Part shown: piece by piece, positions 22,439 to 31,700 of the stretch
Layout of the letters: the number at the start of each line of letters is the position of its first letter
Numbering within the stretch: the first letter of the stretch is position 1
NCBI RefSeq assembly: GCF_037126465.1
Contig: NC_088206.1
Span: 71,923,687 to 71,987,686, forward strand
Direction of reading: 5' to 3'
Length of the DNA stretch: 64,000 nt
DNA from: Ornithodoros turicata
Taxonomy: Eukaryota; Arthropoda; Arachnida; Ixodida; Argasidae
Position numbers and translations under genes: made by a program
Notes under the pieces: model-generated
Told to the model about the DNA's origin: nothing
Database searches by the model: none
The model's input: the letters and a program-made list of their open reading frames with translations, nothing else

Positions 22439-24921
22439 CAATGTGAATTGAAACTGCGCACCCTAGCGGAGTCGTTTCGATGAGCGTATAGTGTAGACAA
22501 AGTATTCGAAACGCAGTATACGAACCATAGCCGCATGATGTTGTTAATTATGGATGTCCCGCTGGCTGTGGATTCGTCGAGTGCAATCTATTGTGAGTTG
22601 TCTCTATGAATGTCAGAAGGGAAGTTCAGTTAGATTGATGGTGGCTGTACTGGGGGGCGGAACTCGTATATCTAGTTGTAAAAAAGGACATAGGCAATTG
22701 TGTTCTAGCTTCTGAGTACGCGTCGGATTTCCGTTCTGCTTAAATGGTTTACGTGTACATTCGAGGAATAAAAATCGGATGCTCTCTGCTTAATTTGGAA
22801 ACCGGGACGGTATTGGCAACTACTTATTCATTCAGGTGTCATATAGGGCAGAAGTAAAAAGTGGTCTGTCATCAACAGTGCATTAGATAGCACGAGTAAA
22901 GGCACATGTGGAAAATATTTCGCGCGTGTTCTCTTTTGCACGTTATACTGCGAGTTACACGCAGTGCTTTCAAGGTTTCGTAGAACCACCGCTACGCCCC
23001 TATAGGGCGTTAGTAGTGGGTCCGAGGTATTATTCGACCCCCCCCCCCCCCCCACCGCGCAAGAAAAATTTTAATTTGGGCATTCAAAAGTGTTAAAGAG
23101 TGCATTCGGGCCTCATCTATAGACATAGTCCAATTCTGTTAGTTTTTTTTCCCCTTTCGGGTACACTAGTCCCGGATTTTACTCTTGTGTTTTGCGTACC
23201 TGGCAGTCCTTTTTATCGTTCTGACTCTTAGTTCGGTAGCTACAAGTTAATGCACTTAGAGTACGTACATCGTATTTCTTGTATACTAGGACTGGAGAAG
23301 TTAAAACATCAGCGTAGGCGGATGACATCGTTTTATTTCTAAGGGACGGCAACCGCGTAACACACACGTTCGAGATTTTTCAGCAGTACCGGAAGCTGTC
23401 ACGAGCCCATAGATATAGTTCATGTTCGGTCATGTTCGGTAATGTTATGCACATTTCGTGAACAAGTGAAATAAATATTCTATTCAGTATTGGGTGTGGG
23501 ACTTCTACCTAAAATTCCTCTCTCCCTCCCTCATGGTCGTGGTGTTGTCGTGACGTCTGAATGCTTAGCCAATCACGGCACCCAGTGCCAACGCTCCCCA
23601 CGTGTGCATTTTCTAGCGGAGCGGTCACGTGGGTCGTCGTCTCTTATTTTATTGGAGGCTCTGCAAGCGCTTTCATCCTCTTTTTTTTTTTTTCATCTTT
23701 TTTTGCGCGGCCTTTTACCTCCTGCTGTGGCGGATATAGTAAGAATATAGCGGAGATTTTTGATGCTGAGCTTGAGCTGCTTTAACTGCATTAATTACCA
23801 GCGCGTTCCTCATAGCGTGTGGTATAAATAATGCAGTCTAGCTAGCTTCTTTTCAGTTGGCGTTCTCAAACTGCCAGATGACACACTTCGAATGGAACAA
23901 ATAGGCTAAATTGAGGTCATTGTAAGGCGAGGATCACAACGTACAATTGCAGCCTAATTTGTCATCCAAATGTGATTCAGATCCTCGTATTTATGGTCGT
24001 AACTCAGAAGCCAATTTGTGAAGTCGAAGCGAAAGTCGTAAACGTCAGGAACCAGTTCGGTGGATTCTGTTACCCGTAACAGAAGTTTGCGTCGTCAAAC
24101 CTGCGTAAATGGAATGATGGATCTTTTATGTTTTTGTACGCGTACCATAGTTGCGTTGTAGAGGCTACGACGATGTCTTCTGACATCTCGCTATTGTGAG
24201 CTTGCAGGCGTAGTCGCTTATTGATAGCACGATTGAGACGTGACGCTCGAAGGTTCACTTTATGGTGGAAGACCTGAGATATAGAGATAATAAATTTGCA
24301 GAAGAAAACATTCGGTACACAGGGAAAATATGTAGAAAAAAAACCATAAGTATATTGGGCTGATATTGCTCGATGCGTTGATGTAATGCTAATACGGGGA
24401 AAGTCGGCGACAGTTCGTTTCCTTTTTTTTTTTCAGCAGTTAGTGCGCATTTACTTTCCGTTTTAGTAATTGTAATAATTGAGAACCCAAAAAGTCGCAG
24501 TAAAATACATAAGATGATAAATATATAATAATATAAAATATAAAGATGATTAGGAATTTATTGACGAAAAATTTGCGATTCTGTAATCACCACAGAAACT
24601 GAAATAATACATAAAGTATACTCTTGGAAGTACTCTACAGAAGATAAGAAAATTTATCAGATTCGGAAGCCAGAGATTTGCAGGTTGCCAGACATTATGT
24701 ACACTCTGTAGCAGATGGTTCAGATCAAAATTCATCAATTTTTTTCGATGCACCCGTTAACTCGTTCTGACACTTATTTGCCAGTCTGTTGTGTTCAGTA
24801 TTTTAGATTTAGTCGTTTAAAACACGTTCTAAGTGATCAGAACTTTCTTTGAGAATTTTCTTTCTTTGATATGAGGAGCGGCCTCTCATTGGTTTCCTCA
24901 AAGAACCTCCCGTGACGATTG
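22439..24921. other. 2.5 kb with no gene recognised
   Basis: No recognisable proteins. A C run is at 23038-23053 and T-rich runs occur at 23679-23690 and 24423-24434. The direct repeat CATGTTCGGT is tandemly doubled near 23420. At 23560-23660 CCAAT, an inverted CCAAT and two CACGTG E-boxes cluster. This could be promoter-like, but no transcript start or exon supports it. Confidence 0.4.
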
Positions 24922-25205
24922 ATTTTATTTTTTTTTATTCCGTGTTAGCGGCCGCGAAACAACTGAGGCTATGAGCGGCGCACAGATGTGGACAGATGGA
25001 GAGAGTACAGCAGGAAAGGGGGGCAAGGGGTTAGTATGCGTCCTGGGCCGACTTCAGGGGGAACTGTGCCGACATTCGTCTGGAAAGTCTTCGGAAAATC
25101 CAAGGGAAAACCTAAGACAGCACAGCCGGTGGTAGGATTCGAACCCAACACCTCCCAGTGTCCAGCAAGACCTTGGTTACCGCCAAGAGCGGGACCATGT
25201 CACTG
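24922..25205 (-). mobile_element. SINE, near full length
   Basis: Complement order is complete: a T-rich stretch (the poly-A tail), GTGTTAGCGGCCGCG, the CCACATCTGTGCGCCGCTC block, GCGTCCTGGGCCGACTTC, GTGCCGACATTCGTC, the GGTTTTCC body, B box GGATTCGAACCC at about 25135 and a diverged A-box region near 25190. It belongs to the TGGCCGAGTGG-headed type. Confidence 0.88.
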
Positions 25206-25371
25206 GTCCCTCCATGATTGAGCAAAGTGTCTGAGGAGAGAAACATTTGAGCACTTCGATGCCTCTCTAACGCTTATTGGGATCGTGTATAGCATTTTCC
25301 ACGAGGTTTTCCTTTTTTTCATTTCCATTTTTAAACCAAACAGGGAGCAACACGCATTATACATACCTATA

Positions 25372-25555
25372 CAGTCAAACTCCTTTACAACGAAGCTCAG
25401 GGGACAGCAAAAGAAATTCGCAGTAAAGGTATTTTCGTTAAAAAGGATGTCCATTATCGGACCTATTGGCTCCAGCGGGACCGCAAAAAAAAAAAAAAAA
25501 ATTGTTGTAGTGGTATTTTCGTTAAAAAGGTGTTCGCTATAAAGGAGTTTGACTG
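25372..25555. mobile_element. pogo/Tigger-type MITE, 184 bp
   Basis: The ends CAGTCAAACTCCTTTA are inverted and flanked by TA on both sides (25370-25371 and 25556-25557). The next bases CAACGAA / TAGCGAA and a doubled GTATTTTCGTTAAAAAGG block extend the symmetry. The CAGT...AACTCC...TAACGAA pattern is typical of pogo/Tigger ends. An A run of 17 nt lies in the middle. Non-coding. Confidence 0.8.
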
Positions 25556-25557
25556 TA

Positions 25558-25892
25558 TACTCATAGCTGCGGCTTCATAAAATCTGCTACACGTGTCTCA
25601 TTAGCATACATGACAAACGGTTCTTTCGTGCGCGTCCGCTGGGATCGCTCGTATCCCACGTACAAGCGAAATCGGCCGACTGCATGCTGTGATATACTGT
25701 CTCACAAACGCGTGCGTACGTCCTTGGACAGCTACTGCGCAGAGACATAAAAATGGACGCTATATTTGATCGAATTTGCGTGATTGAAACGATAATTCGA
25801 GTGGGTCTACCCTTTGACATTATATTATGATCCTACTAACTGTCTTCCATTGCTCCTTTTTTTTATTTCCTCAAACTCTTCAATGTTCAATA
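25558..25892. other. No gene recognised
   Basis: One 77-codon minus-strand frame without recognisable motifs. No repeat boundary seen. Confidence 0.4.
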
Positions 25893-25906
25893 GACGCGGC
25901 GTGGCA

Positions 25907-26209
25907 CCAGCGGCATGGCCGAGTGGGCTAAGGCGTCCGCTCGTTGGTGATAACCAAGGTCGTGCTGTAGACTGGGAGGTGATAGGTTCGAATCCTACCA
26001 CCGGCTGTGCTGTCTGAGGTTTTCCCTGGGTTTTCCGAAGACTTTCCAGACGAATGTCGGCACAGTTCCCCCTGAAGTCGGCCCAGGACGCATACTAACC
26101 CCCCTGTTTCCCACTCCTTCCTGCTATCCTCTCTCCGTCTGTCCACATCTGTACGTCGCTCATAGCCACAGTTGCTTCGCGGCGCTAACACCCAATCAAA
26201 AAAAAAAAA
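25907..26209 (+). mobile_element. SINE, full length with target duplication (reference copy)
   Basis: This is the most complete copy. The head has A box TGGCCGAGTGG at 25916 and B box GGTTCGAATCC at 25984, an RNA polymerase III type 2 promoter like that of Leu/Ser tRNAs. The body contains GGTTTTCCCTGGGTTTTCC, CGAATGTCGGCACAG, GAAGTCGGCCCAGGACGC and CCACATCTGTACGTCGCTC. The tail is GCGGCGCTAACACCCAATC plus 12 A. Flanks GACGCGGCGTGGCA (25893-25906) and GACCCGGCGTGGCA (26210-26223) are a target duplication with one mismatch. It would need a partner LINE for retrotransposition. Resemblance to tick SINEs is from memory. Confidence 0.93.
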
Positions 26210-26317
26210 GACCCGGCGTGGCAACGCTGGAAGTATTAAAGAAATGATGCTGCACATAATCCCCTGCACACTAAGCGGCACCGCTAAGCAGGTCGTTGAA
26301 ATAGCCATCGCCGAATA

Positions 26318-27073
26318 GATCTCTACAGTCTTGGGTAAGTTACTTCTAAAAAGTAACTGAGTTGCAGTTATAGTTACTTTCTTGGTCAAGTAACTAGTTA
26401 TAGTTACAGTGCCTGAGGGAAAGTAACTTAGTTACATTACAGTTACTTTTATAAAAATGACCACGAGAGGGTGATACAATCGTTAAAAACATACATTTAT
26501 TTACATTTACTTATGTGCGATAAAAGTATTATTGCACGTAACCAGAAGCTGTATAAGTCAATATGTGGCTCTCCCACAGGGAAAAATACGACATGTGTAC
26601 GTGCGTAAACAAGGATCGACATTTATTCGAGTTACTAGTCACATTTTGCAGTTACATTCACAGAAAAAGTAACTAGTTACAGTTAAAAGCAACTTTTCTG
26701 GAAATGTAACTAGTTACTGTAACTAGTTAACCCCCAAAGTAACTAGCTACAGTTACAAGTTAAAAGTAAATTAGTTACTACCCAAGTCTGGATCTCTACC
26801 CGAGCAACGTCATCATGACGTTGGTAGACAAACCGAAATCAAAACAGATCGGAAGGAAAAGGGCTGGGTTCCACGAATGGGCGCTTGTTCGCTGCCTCTT
26901 ATTGAAAGAAAAGTAGGACCGAAGGTCGCGTCCCTTTCAGGGACCATCGTAATCCCTTCAAGACTGTGGCTTTCTTGCGCGACCTTGTTCGCGAGCGTAT
27001 CTAGTTCAAGTCTACCAAATCGGTGGCGCTGTGGAACACCATGACGTCATTTGTTTACAAACAGGGAGAGGTC
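26318..27073 (+). mobile_element. MITE-A copy 3, interrupted by a hAT
   Basis: Starts TA-GATCTCTA at 26316, is cut by the hAT at 26326-26790, and resumes with the duplicated GATCTCTACCCG. It ends GGGAGAGGTC-TA (27074-27075). Without the hAT and its duplication it is about 283 bp, matching the other copies. It sits inside MITE-B at the junction that reads CGCCGAATTTTG in the uninterrupted copy 1. Confidence 0.88.
26326..26790. mobile_element. hAT-type MITE, 465 bp, exact 8-bp duplication
   Basis: Ends CAG(A)TCTTGGGTA / CAGACTTGGGTAGTAAC are inverted. GATCTCTA is duplicated exactly at 26318-26325 and 26791-26798, and the duplicated sequence is part of MITE-A. GTAACTAGTTAC-type motifs recur dozens of times near both ends. 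Non-coding. Confidence 0.93.
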
Positions 27074-27418
27074 TATTTTGAAATGAAACGAAACCGAAAC
27101 CGCGGCGACCGGGAGCACTATAGCCCTCATTCCACGTCAGAGGACCACGTGCTTTGCAGCGACGGAGATGATTGGAGTAGATTCTGATCTGCAGAAAAAC
27201 CGCCTTCCGGCCCAGATAAGCCTCCGTCGGTGAAGATGATCTGCTCCTAAGGCGCGCTGTTTTGGTTTCGTCTCATTTGCATAAGCGAATTTCGGCGATC
27301 GATATTTCACGGCGCGCGCGCTCGTTTTCAACGGGGATCGTCTCCCGTATTTGCTGTCTCGCTTTTGAAATAAATTCGCAAATTAAATAGTTAATTAATG
27401 CATTTTAGGTAATTGGTT

Positions 27419-28360
27419 CACTTTGCAGTTACACAATCTTTTCGAGAGGATGTCAGCCTGGCCGTATAACTCAACTGTAAAAACGAGTTTGAGTTTGAAT
27501 GTAAAAATATAGAAGAAATTGAACTGCACTTCACTTCACGAATTCTGCTACTTCCGTAAACGACATCTTCAACATTTATGCTGCTCTGGTAGCTTTTTTA
27601 TAAAAATTCTGTAGAAGATTAAAAACAACAACAACAACGCCCTGTACATATTATACTGCGTAGTTCTACAATACCTGAGCTTTTATCCTCTATCCCGAAT
27701 TATCTAGTCCCTTGGGCCTAACCATATGGAGCTTGAGTCCCAATCCTATAAACATTTAGTCCTACAGTCCTGTACCCCTTTGCTCCTGCTCCCGTTGTCC
27801 TTCTGTCGTACTCCTAATAAGTTAATCCTATAGTCCTACAAGCCATGCATGGAAAGAGAACCTACTAGTTAACCACGCCTCGCAGATTCGTATCTTGTGA
27901 CCTTTGAACCAAATTCTCCGGCCGCCATAAAAACCTGCGAGTAATCCGGGTATTTCTGGTATCGGCCTTCGCGGAACACAGCCAGGAAAGCGAGCGAAGA
28001 AACCCAATCCGGTCTTCGATTTCATTTCCCACACGGGTGCTCTATGTCCAGACTTGCCGTGACCAAACGTAATTTCATCGGGTGAGGTTACAACCGTAGA
28101 GGAATAATAGCGGGAAGGCGAGGCATGAATCTGGTCAACCAGAAAGTCAACAGACCGTAACGGTTACAGTAACGAAGAAAACATTCCTGTCCGTAATTTA
28201 GCGCGAATCGATTGATTGATGATAACGGTCGGTAGATTGTATAGCTGCTTCGCTGCGAAATAGATCGATGCTCTATTCGGAGACTGTGTTTCCGTGGAAG
28301 CATTGTCTGAATAAAAATATGTCCGATATATACATATGTAGAGTTTTTCACATCGACCGC
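27419..28360. other. No gene recognised; TCCTA-rich degenerate repeat
   Basis: From about 27695 to 27845 AGTCCTA, ATCCTATA and GTCCTACA variants recur at irregular spacing, suggesting a decayed simple array. The rest is featureless, with short ORFs only. Confidence 0.45.
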
Positions 28361-28892
28361 CAATGTGGATGCTGAGCATCCGCTTGTTCGAGGTCACGTT
28401 GAAGACCGAGAGGTAGTGCGTTCGAATCCTACACTGTAAACTGAAAAACACCCTTATGGGTGTAAATGGCTTGTCCTATAACTGACACCTCTTTTTATAC
28501 CATATGGTCTTAGAACACCCTTTTCAGAGGGTGTATTCTGTGTAAGACACCCTTTGAAAGGGTGCTTTTCCTTAAAAATGCCTTCTTTTGCACCCTTTAA
28601 ACACCCTTTTAGGAGGGTGTTTAACGACTTTACACCCTCCTAAAAGGGTGTTTAAAGGGTGCAAAAGATAGCATTTTCAAGGAAAAGCACCCTTTCAAAG
28701 GGTGTCTTACACAGAATACACCCTCTGAAAAGGGTGTTCTAAGACCATATGGTGTAAAAAGAGGTGTCAGTTATAGGACAAGCCATTTACACCCATAAGG
28801 GTGTTTTTCAGTTTACAGTGTACGAACCGTCCGCTGAGCTGTGTCCCGTGTTACTCGGGTTTTCCGGCAGGTGTTCCAAACGGATGACGGCG
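28361..28892 (+). mobile_element. SINE head and body, split by a foldback
   Basis: 28361-28431 carries the head up to the B box GTTCGAATCCTA (28420-28431). The body resumes at 28821 with TACGAACCGTCCGCTGAGCTGTG and GGGTTTTCCGGCAGG-TTCCAAACGGATG, in the order of the intact SINE. The insertion point is the TA at the end of the B box. The copy is fairly diverged and lacks its tail. Confidence 0.65.
28432..28820. mobile_element. Near-perfect foldback MITE, 389 bp, TA-flanked
   Basis: The two halves are complements of each other over about 190 bp with only a handful of mismatches, and only a few bases separate them near 28626. Ends are CACTGTAAACTG and flanks are TA on both sides. The arms carry repeated ACACCCTTTT...AGGGTGT units, themselves small palindromes. 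TA flanks suggest Tc1/mariner-type mobilisation. Single strands would fold into a very long hairpin. Confidence 0.95.
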
Positions 28893-29126
28893 TAATACAA
28901 AAGTTCAGAAAATCCCAGAGTGCTTAGCGTCGCTTTGAACTGTGGGAGTTTACTAATACGAAAGAAACGGACGGCATCCAAACTGTTCCGATTTCTCCCC
29001 TACCGGTGCATTGTCCACGACGTGTCAAGGTCAGCGAAAGCGAAATGTGAAGGATTCTTCTTCGTTCCCCCGCTCAGCAAGCGCCCAGGATGCAATGCGT
29101 GCAAAAAGAGCACTGGGATTTTCTGG

Positions 29127-29245
29127 ACTCGCCTATTCCATCCAAGAAGTCGCCCCAGGACGCACACTAACCGCATCCGTCTTCCCACGTCTTCTTGCTG
29201 TGCCCTCTCCCATCTCTCCGCGTTACCATACAGCCACAGTTCGCC
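29127..29245 (+). mobile_element. SINE, distal body fragment
   Basis: CTGGGATTTTCTGGACTCGCC, GAAGTCGCCCCAGGACGCACACTAACC, the CTTCTTGCTGTGCCCTCTCCC stretch and CATACAGCCACAGTTCGCC follow the SINE body in order. The head and final tail are absent. Confidence 0.65.
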
Positions 29246-30308
29246 ACACTGCGGCCGGTCTCCAAAACCGAGATTAAAGCAGACGACAATCTAGAAAGGT
29301 GACTGCGATCGAAGGGCAGGCATACATCGATACGTCATAAACCATGCATGTCCAACAGCGTCTCTCGGGTCGATTTCCATTCGGCGTTCAGCCGCTGACG
29401 GTATCAGACACAGCACCAGCAACAGCACCAAAGGACACGTCCCATTCCATGACGGATGACATCGCAGATGCGCTACGTGCGTTGTGTGTAGGGGGCGCCG
29501 CGAGCAAAATGACGGAGGTTGTTTGACGAGGTTACAACTGTAAGCATGTAATACTATCCCGTATCACAGTTTCGGATGGCAACGAGGCGTGTTGGTTACG
29601 GACAGGTTGAGCGACGGTTCTGTTATGATCAGCTGGGCACGGCCGGACATAACTTGAAGAAATGTCGCGTTCTTTGGCTTTTGTGTTTACGGGTTCTATT
29701 TTGCAATCGGGGCAAAAGGTATAGCAACATGGAGCTGTAAAATAGGGCAAAATTTGTCGATATCGTGTGCGAAACAGCATATTTTCGGGCAGCCCAGAAA
29801 AAAAAAAGAAAAATATCGCAAAATTAACGCGAATCCTTCGCGCTATTTCAGCAACAGCCGTCGGGTCCACCTGGGACATTACCCGGTTGCGTCTGCGGAG
29901 AGGAAAGAATCCGCACGTCTGCGCATGCGCTGTGGATAGCGCTGGAGTTATAGGGAAGCGCCGTGGGATGCGGCTGTTTTCGCACGCGCACATTATGCGC
30001 GGATTCTTTTTATGATATTCGTTCCGTTTCTTTTTCATTTCGGCATTACGACCATTGTTTTTACGAACGCAATTGCGAAATTTGCTCAGTTAAGGTCACT
30101 TTTTGTTTTGTCACCATAAGAATCGTTTGTAAAGGAACGGGAGTTACAAGCGGTTGGACAATACAGCAAGGATGCAACGTTTCCTCGCGCCTTCCAGAAT
30201 GATTCTACTCAAAAACACTTCCAAAGATGGCACGCTGCACGGTTGCATTTGCACGGTGAAGAACGTCACTCTGCGACTAGTAGAACTAATGTGACATTAT
30301 TTTCCAAT
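29246..30308. other. No gene recognised; short inverted repeat
   Basis: A 168-codon minus-strand frame (29532-30038) has no recognisable domain and crosses A-rich low complexity, so I do not call it a gene. AAAGAATCCGC at 29904 is repeated in complement at 29999-30009, framing about 106 bp rich in GCGCATGCGC-type sequence. Confidence 0.4.
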
Positions 30309-30411
30309 GAAGAAGTCGGCCCAGGACGCATACTAGCCCCCTCTCCCTCTGTCCACATCTGTACGCCGCTCGTAGCCACAGCTGTTTCGCGGCGCTAACA
30401 CGCAATCAAAC
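30309..30411 (+). mobile_element. SINE, 3' portion
   Basis: GAAGTCGGCCCAGGACGCATACTAGCC, CCACATCTGTACGCCGCTCG and GCGGCGCTAACACGCAATCAAA match the distal third of the reference SINE closely. It is 5'-truncated, as is common for retroposed copies. Confidence 0.78.
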
Positions 30412-30438
30412 AACCGACATTACAACGTGAGACTGTGT

Positions 30439-31024
30439 CGCCCTCTGTGAGGCGCGCGGAAGCACTTTAGCGCCACAGGCTTATCCCAACGACGCAACGT
30501 CAGAGCCGTTTATAGGGAGAGTTTGGCCATTCTGTGATCTTTTGCCGCCTCGTGGGTGGAGCCTATTTTGACGTCAGAGTCGTCGTTGCGCCGCCCAAAA
30601 AGCCTGAATCCAAGCAGAATCCGCTTATCAGCCATCTAGTGCGCGCCATATTGATGCTGTCCGTCAGCTTTGTTGTCGCAATGAATGCAATCTACAGGAA
30701 TAACCGGCTTATGACCCACAGCCGCCTGTGATAAGGGGGGCTTTGTTGCCAAGCTGAAAGAGTTCAAGGACGAAAGGCTTTCGAAGGACAATGTACGCAC
30801 GTGTCTTCCCGCTTTGCTTTGTAAACAACGATCAGCATCAATATGGCGTCGGCAACCGGCTGACAACGAGACAACAATAGAGCATGGCGAGGGAGGTGGC
30901 TTAGCCGTGACGTCGCATGACGCGCGTCAAGTTAGGCTCCTCCTAATGGCCAAACTCTCCCTATAAATGGCTCTGCGCAACGTGACCCTGAGGCGCCCTC
31001 TGTGAGGTGAAGGCGGAAGCGCTG
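30439..31024. repeat. Pair of ~30-bp direct repeats flanking a hAT MITE
   Basis: CGCCCTCTGTGAGG...GCGGAAGC occurs at 30439-30466 and again at 30994-31024. Without the intervening hAT MITE they would lie about 80 bp apart. This is a local duplication, separate from the 8-bp hAT target duplication. Confidence 0.7.
30501..30975. mobile_element. hAT-type MITE, 475 bp, exact 8-bp duplication
   Basis: The 31-bp terminal inverted repeat starts CAGAGCC(G/A)TTTATAGGG and has a single mismatch. CGCAACGT flanks both sides exactly (30493-30500, 30976-30983). A second inner symmetry includes GGAGCCTA / TAGGCTCC. No coding capacity. It is one of the best preserved elements of the window. Confidence 0.94.
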
Positions 31025-31025
31025 T

Positions 31026-31354
31026 ACCGGATGCTTCAGACACTCTTCTTGGCCGTCTCCAGAATCTCCCCCCATTTACAACTCCACTTCACAGCCATCG
31101 TTGTAAAAAAAAAAAAAAAAAGAGAGAAGAAGAAAAGTGTGCATTTTGCATTTCAGGAGGGCACTCTCCACTGTCTGTGCTGGTGGCTGAATTTGAACTT
31201 TAGCAATTTGTTCGTTTTCGGGGATTTTAGGGTTTTCCCTTACGTGGTGACGATAATGGAAATCGGCGGCTCACCGCCAACAACTTCGTGGCATATGAGC
31301 GAACCCTCGTGTGGGCAAAATTATTCCGGGACCCAACCATGCTTTGCGTCGCTC
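31026..31354. other. No gene recognised
   Basis: Holds an A-rich run at 31107-31135 and a long but unrecognisable plus-strand frame that continues into the next element. Confidence 0.4.
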
Positions 31355-31700
31355 ACCGTGTATTCACACGCGCGACATTCCCCCCAGAATACTCCAGCGG
31401 AAGATGCGAAAAACGTCATAGCTTTCTGTTGTCACGTGAGCGCTCAACGTCGTGTCTTCACGTACACTGCTGACCTTGGGGAATATATCATTCGACACGG
31501 CCACAAGATATTCCGTAGCAGACGACAGGAAAACACGCCGACGGTGTCGTCTGCTAAGTGTGTAGTACGCCACACCCGATATCCCCCGCCGTGTGAATGC
31601 TCAACATAACACTGGACGGAACTTCGACTCTGTGAGCAGTGTTTTCGCTTTTTCTTCCACTAGAATATTCCGTGAGGATGTCGCTGGTGTGAATACACGG
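31355..31700. mobile_element. MITE-J, 346 bp, single copy
   Basis: CCGTGTATTCACAC at the left matches the complement of the right end, followed by GCGACAT(T/C)C and a shared GAATA(T/C)TCC block, about 42 bp of imperfect inverted repeat. I found no target duplication and no second copy, so the class is open. Confidence 0.55.

Larger units (their letters stand above)
26290..27418 (-). mobile_element. MITE-B copy 2, interrupted
   Basis: On the minus strand 27418-27076 follows MITE-B copy 1 in order: terminal ACCAATTACCTA, GCGAGACAGCA, CTGGGCC, CAGAATCTACTCCAATCATC, CACGTGG and GGTTTCGGTTTCG. After the MITE-A insertion the match resumes at 26313 with CCATCGCCGAA and AGGTCGT, exactly where copy 1 continues (complement of 2340-2371). 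The distal terminus beyond about 26290 is missing, truncated near the preceding SINE. Confidence 0.7.

Noticed and set aside
23560..23660. Promoter-like cluster (CCAAT, CACGTG)
   Set aside because: Single motifs occur often by chance and no downstream exon is recognisable.
25907..25995. Functional tRNA gene
   Set aside because: A and B boxes are good, but the sequence continues into the SINE body, ends in poly-A and has a retroposition target duplication. The cloverleaf does not close.
25928..26389. 153-codon minus-strand ORF
   Set aside because: It is the complement of a full-length SINE plus part of the nested MITEs.
29532..30038. 168-codon minus-strand ORF
   Set aside because: No recognisable domain, crosses an A/T homopolymer that gives poly-Phe, and no splice or promoter context. 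ORFs of this length are expected by chance in 64 kb.
30439..31024. CRISPR-like or short tandem array
   Set aside because: Only two copies of the repeat, flanking a transposon. No array structure anywhere in the window, and the DNA is eukaryotic.
31007..31609. 200-codon plus-strand ORF, the longest in the window
   Set aside because: It runs through an A-rich repeat (poly-Lys) and into the left part of MITE-J, so it is a chance frame rather than a gene.
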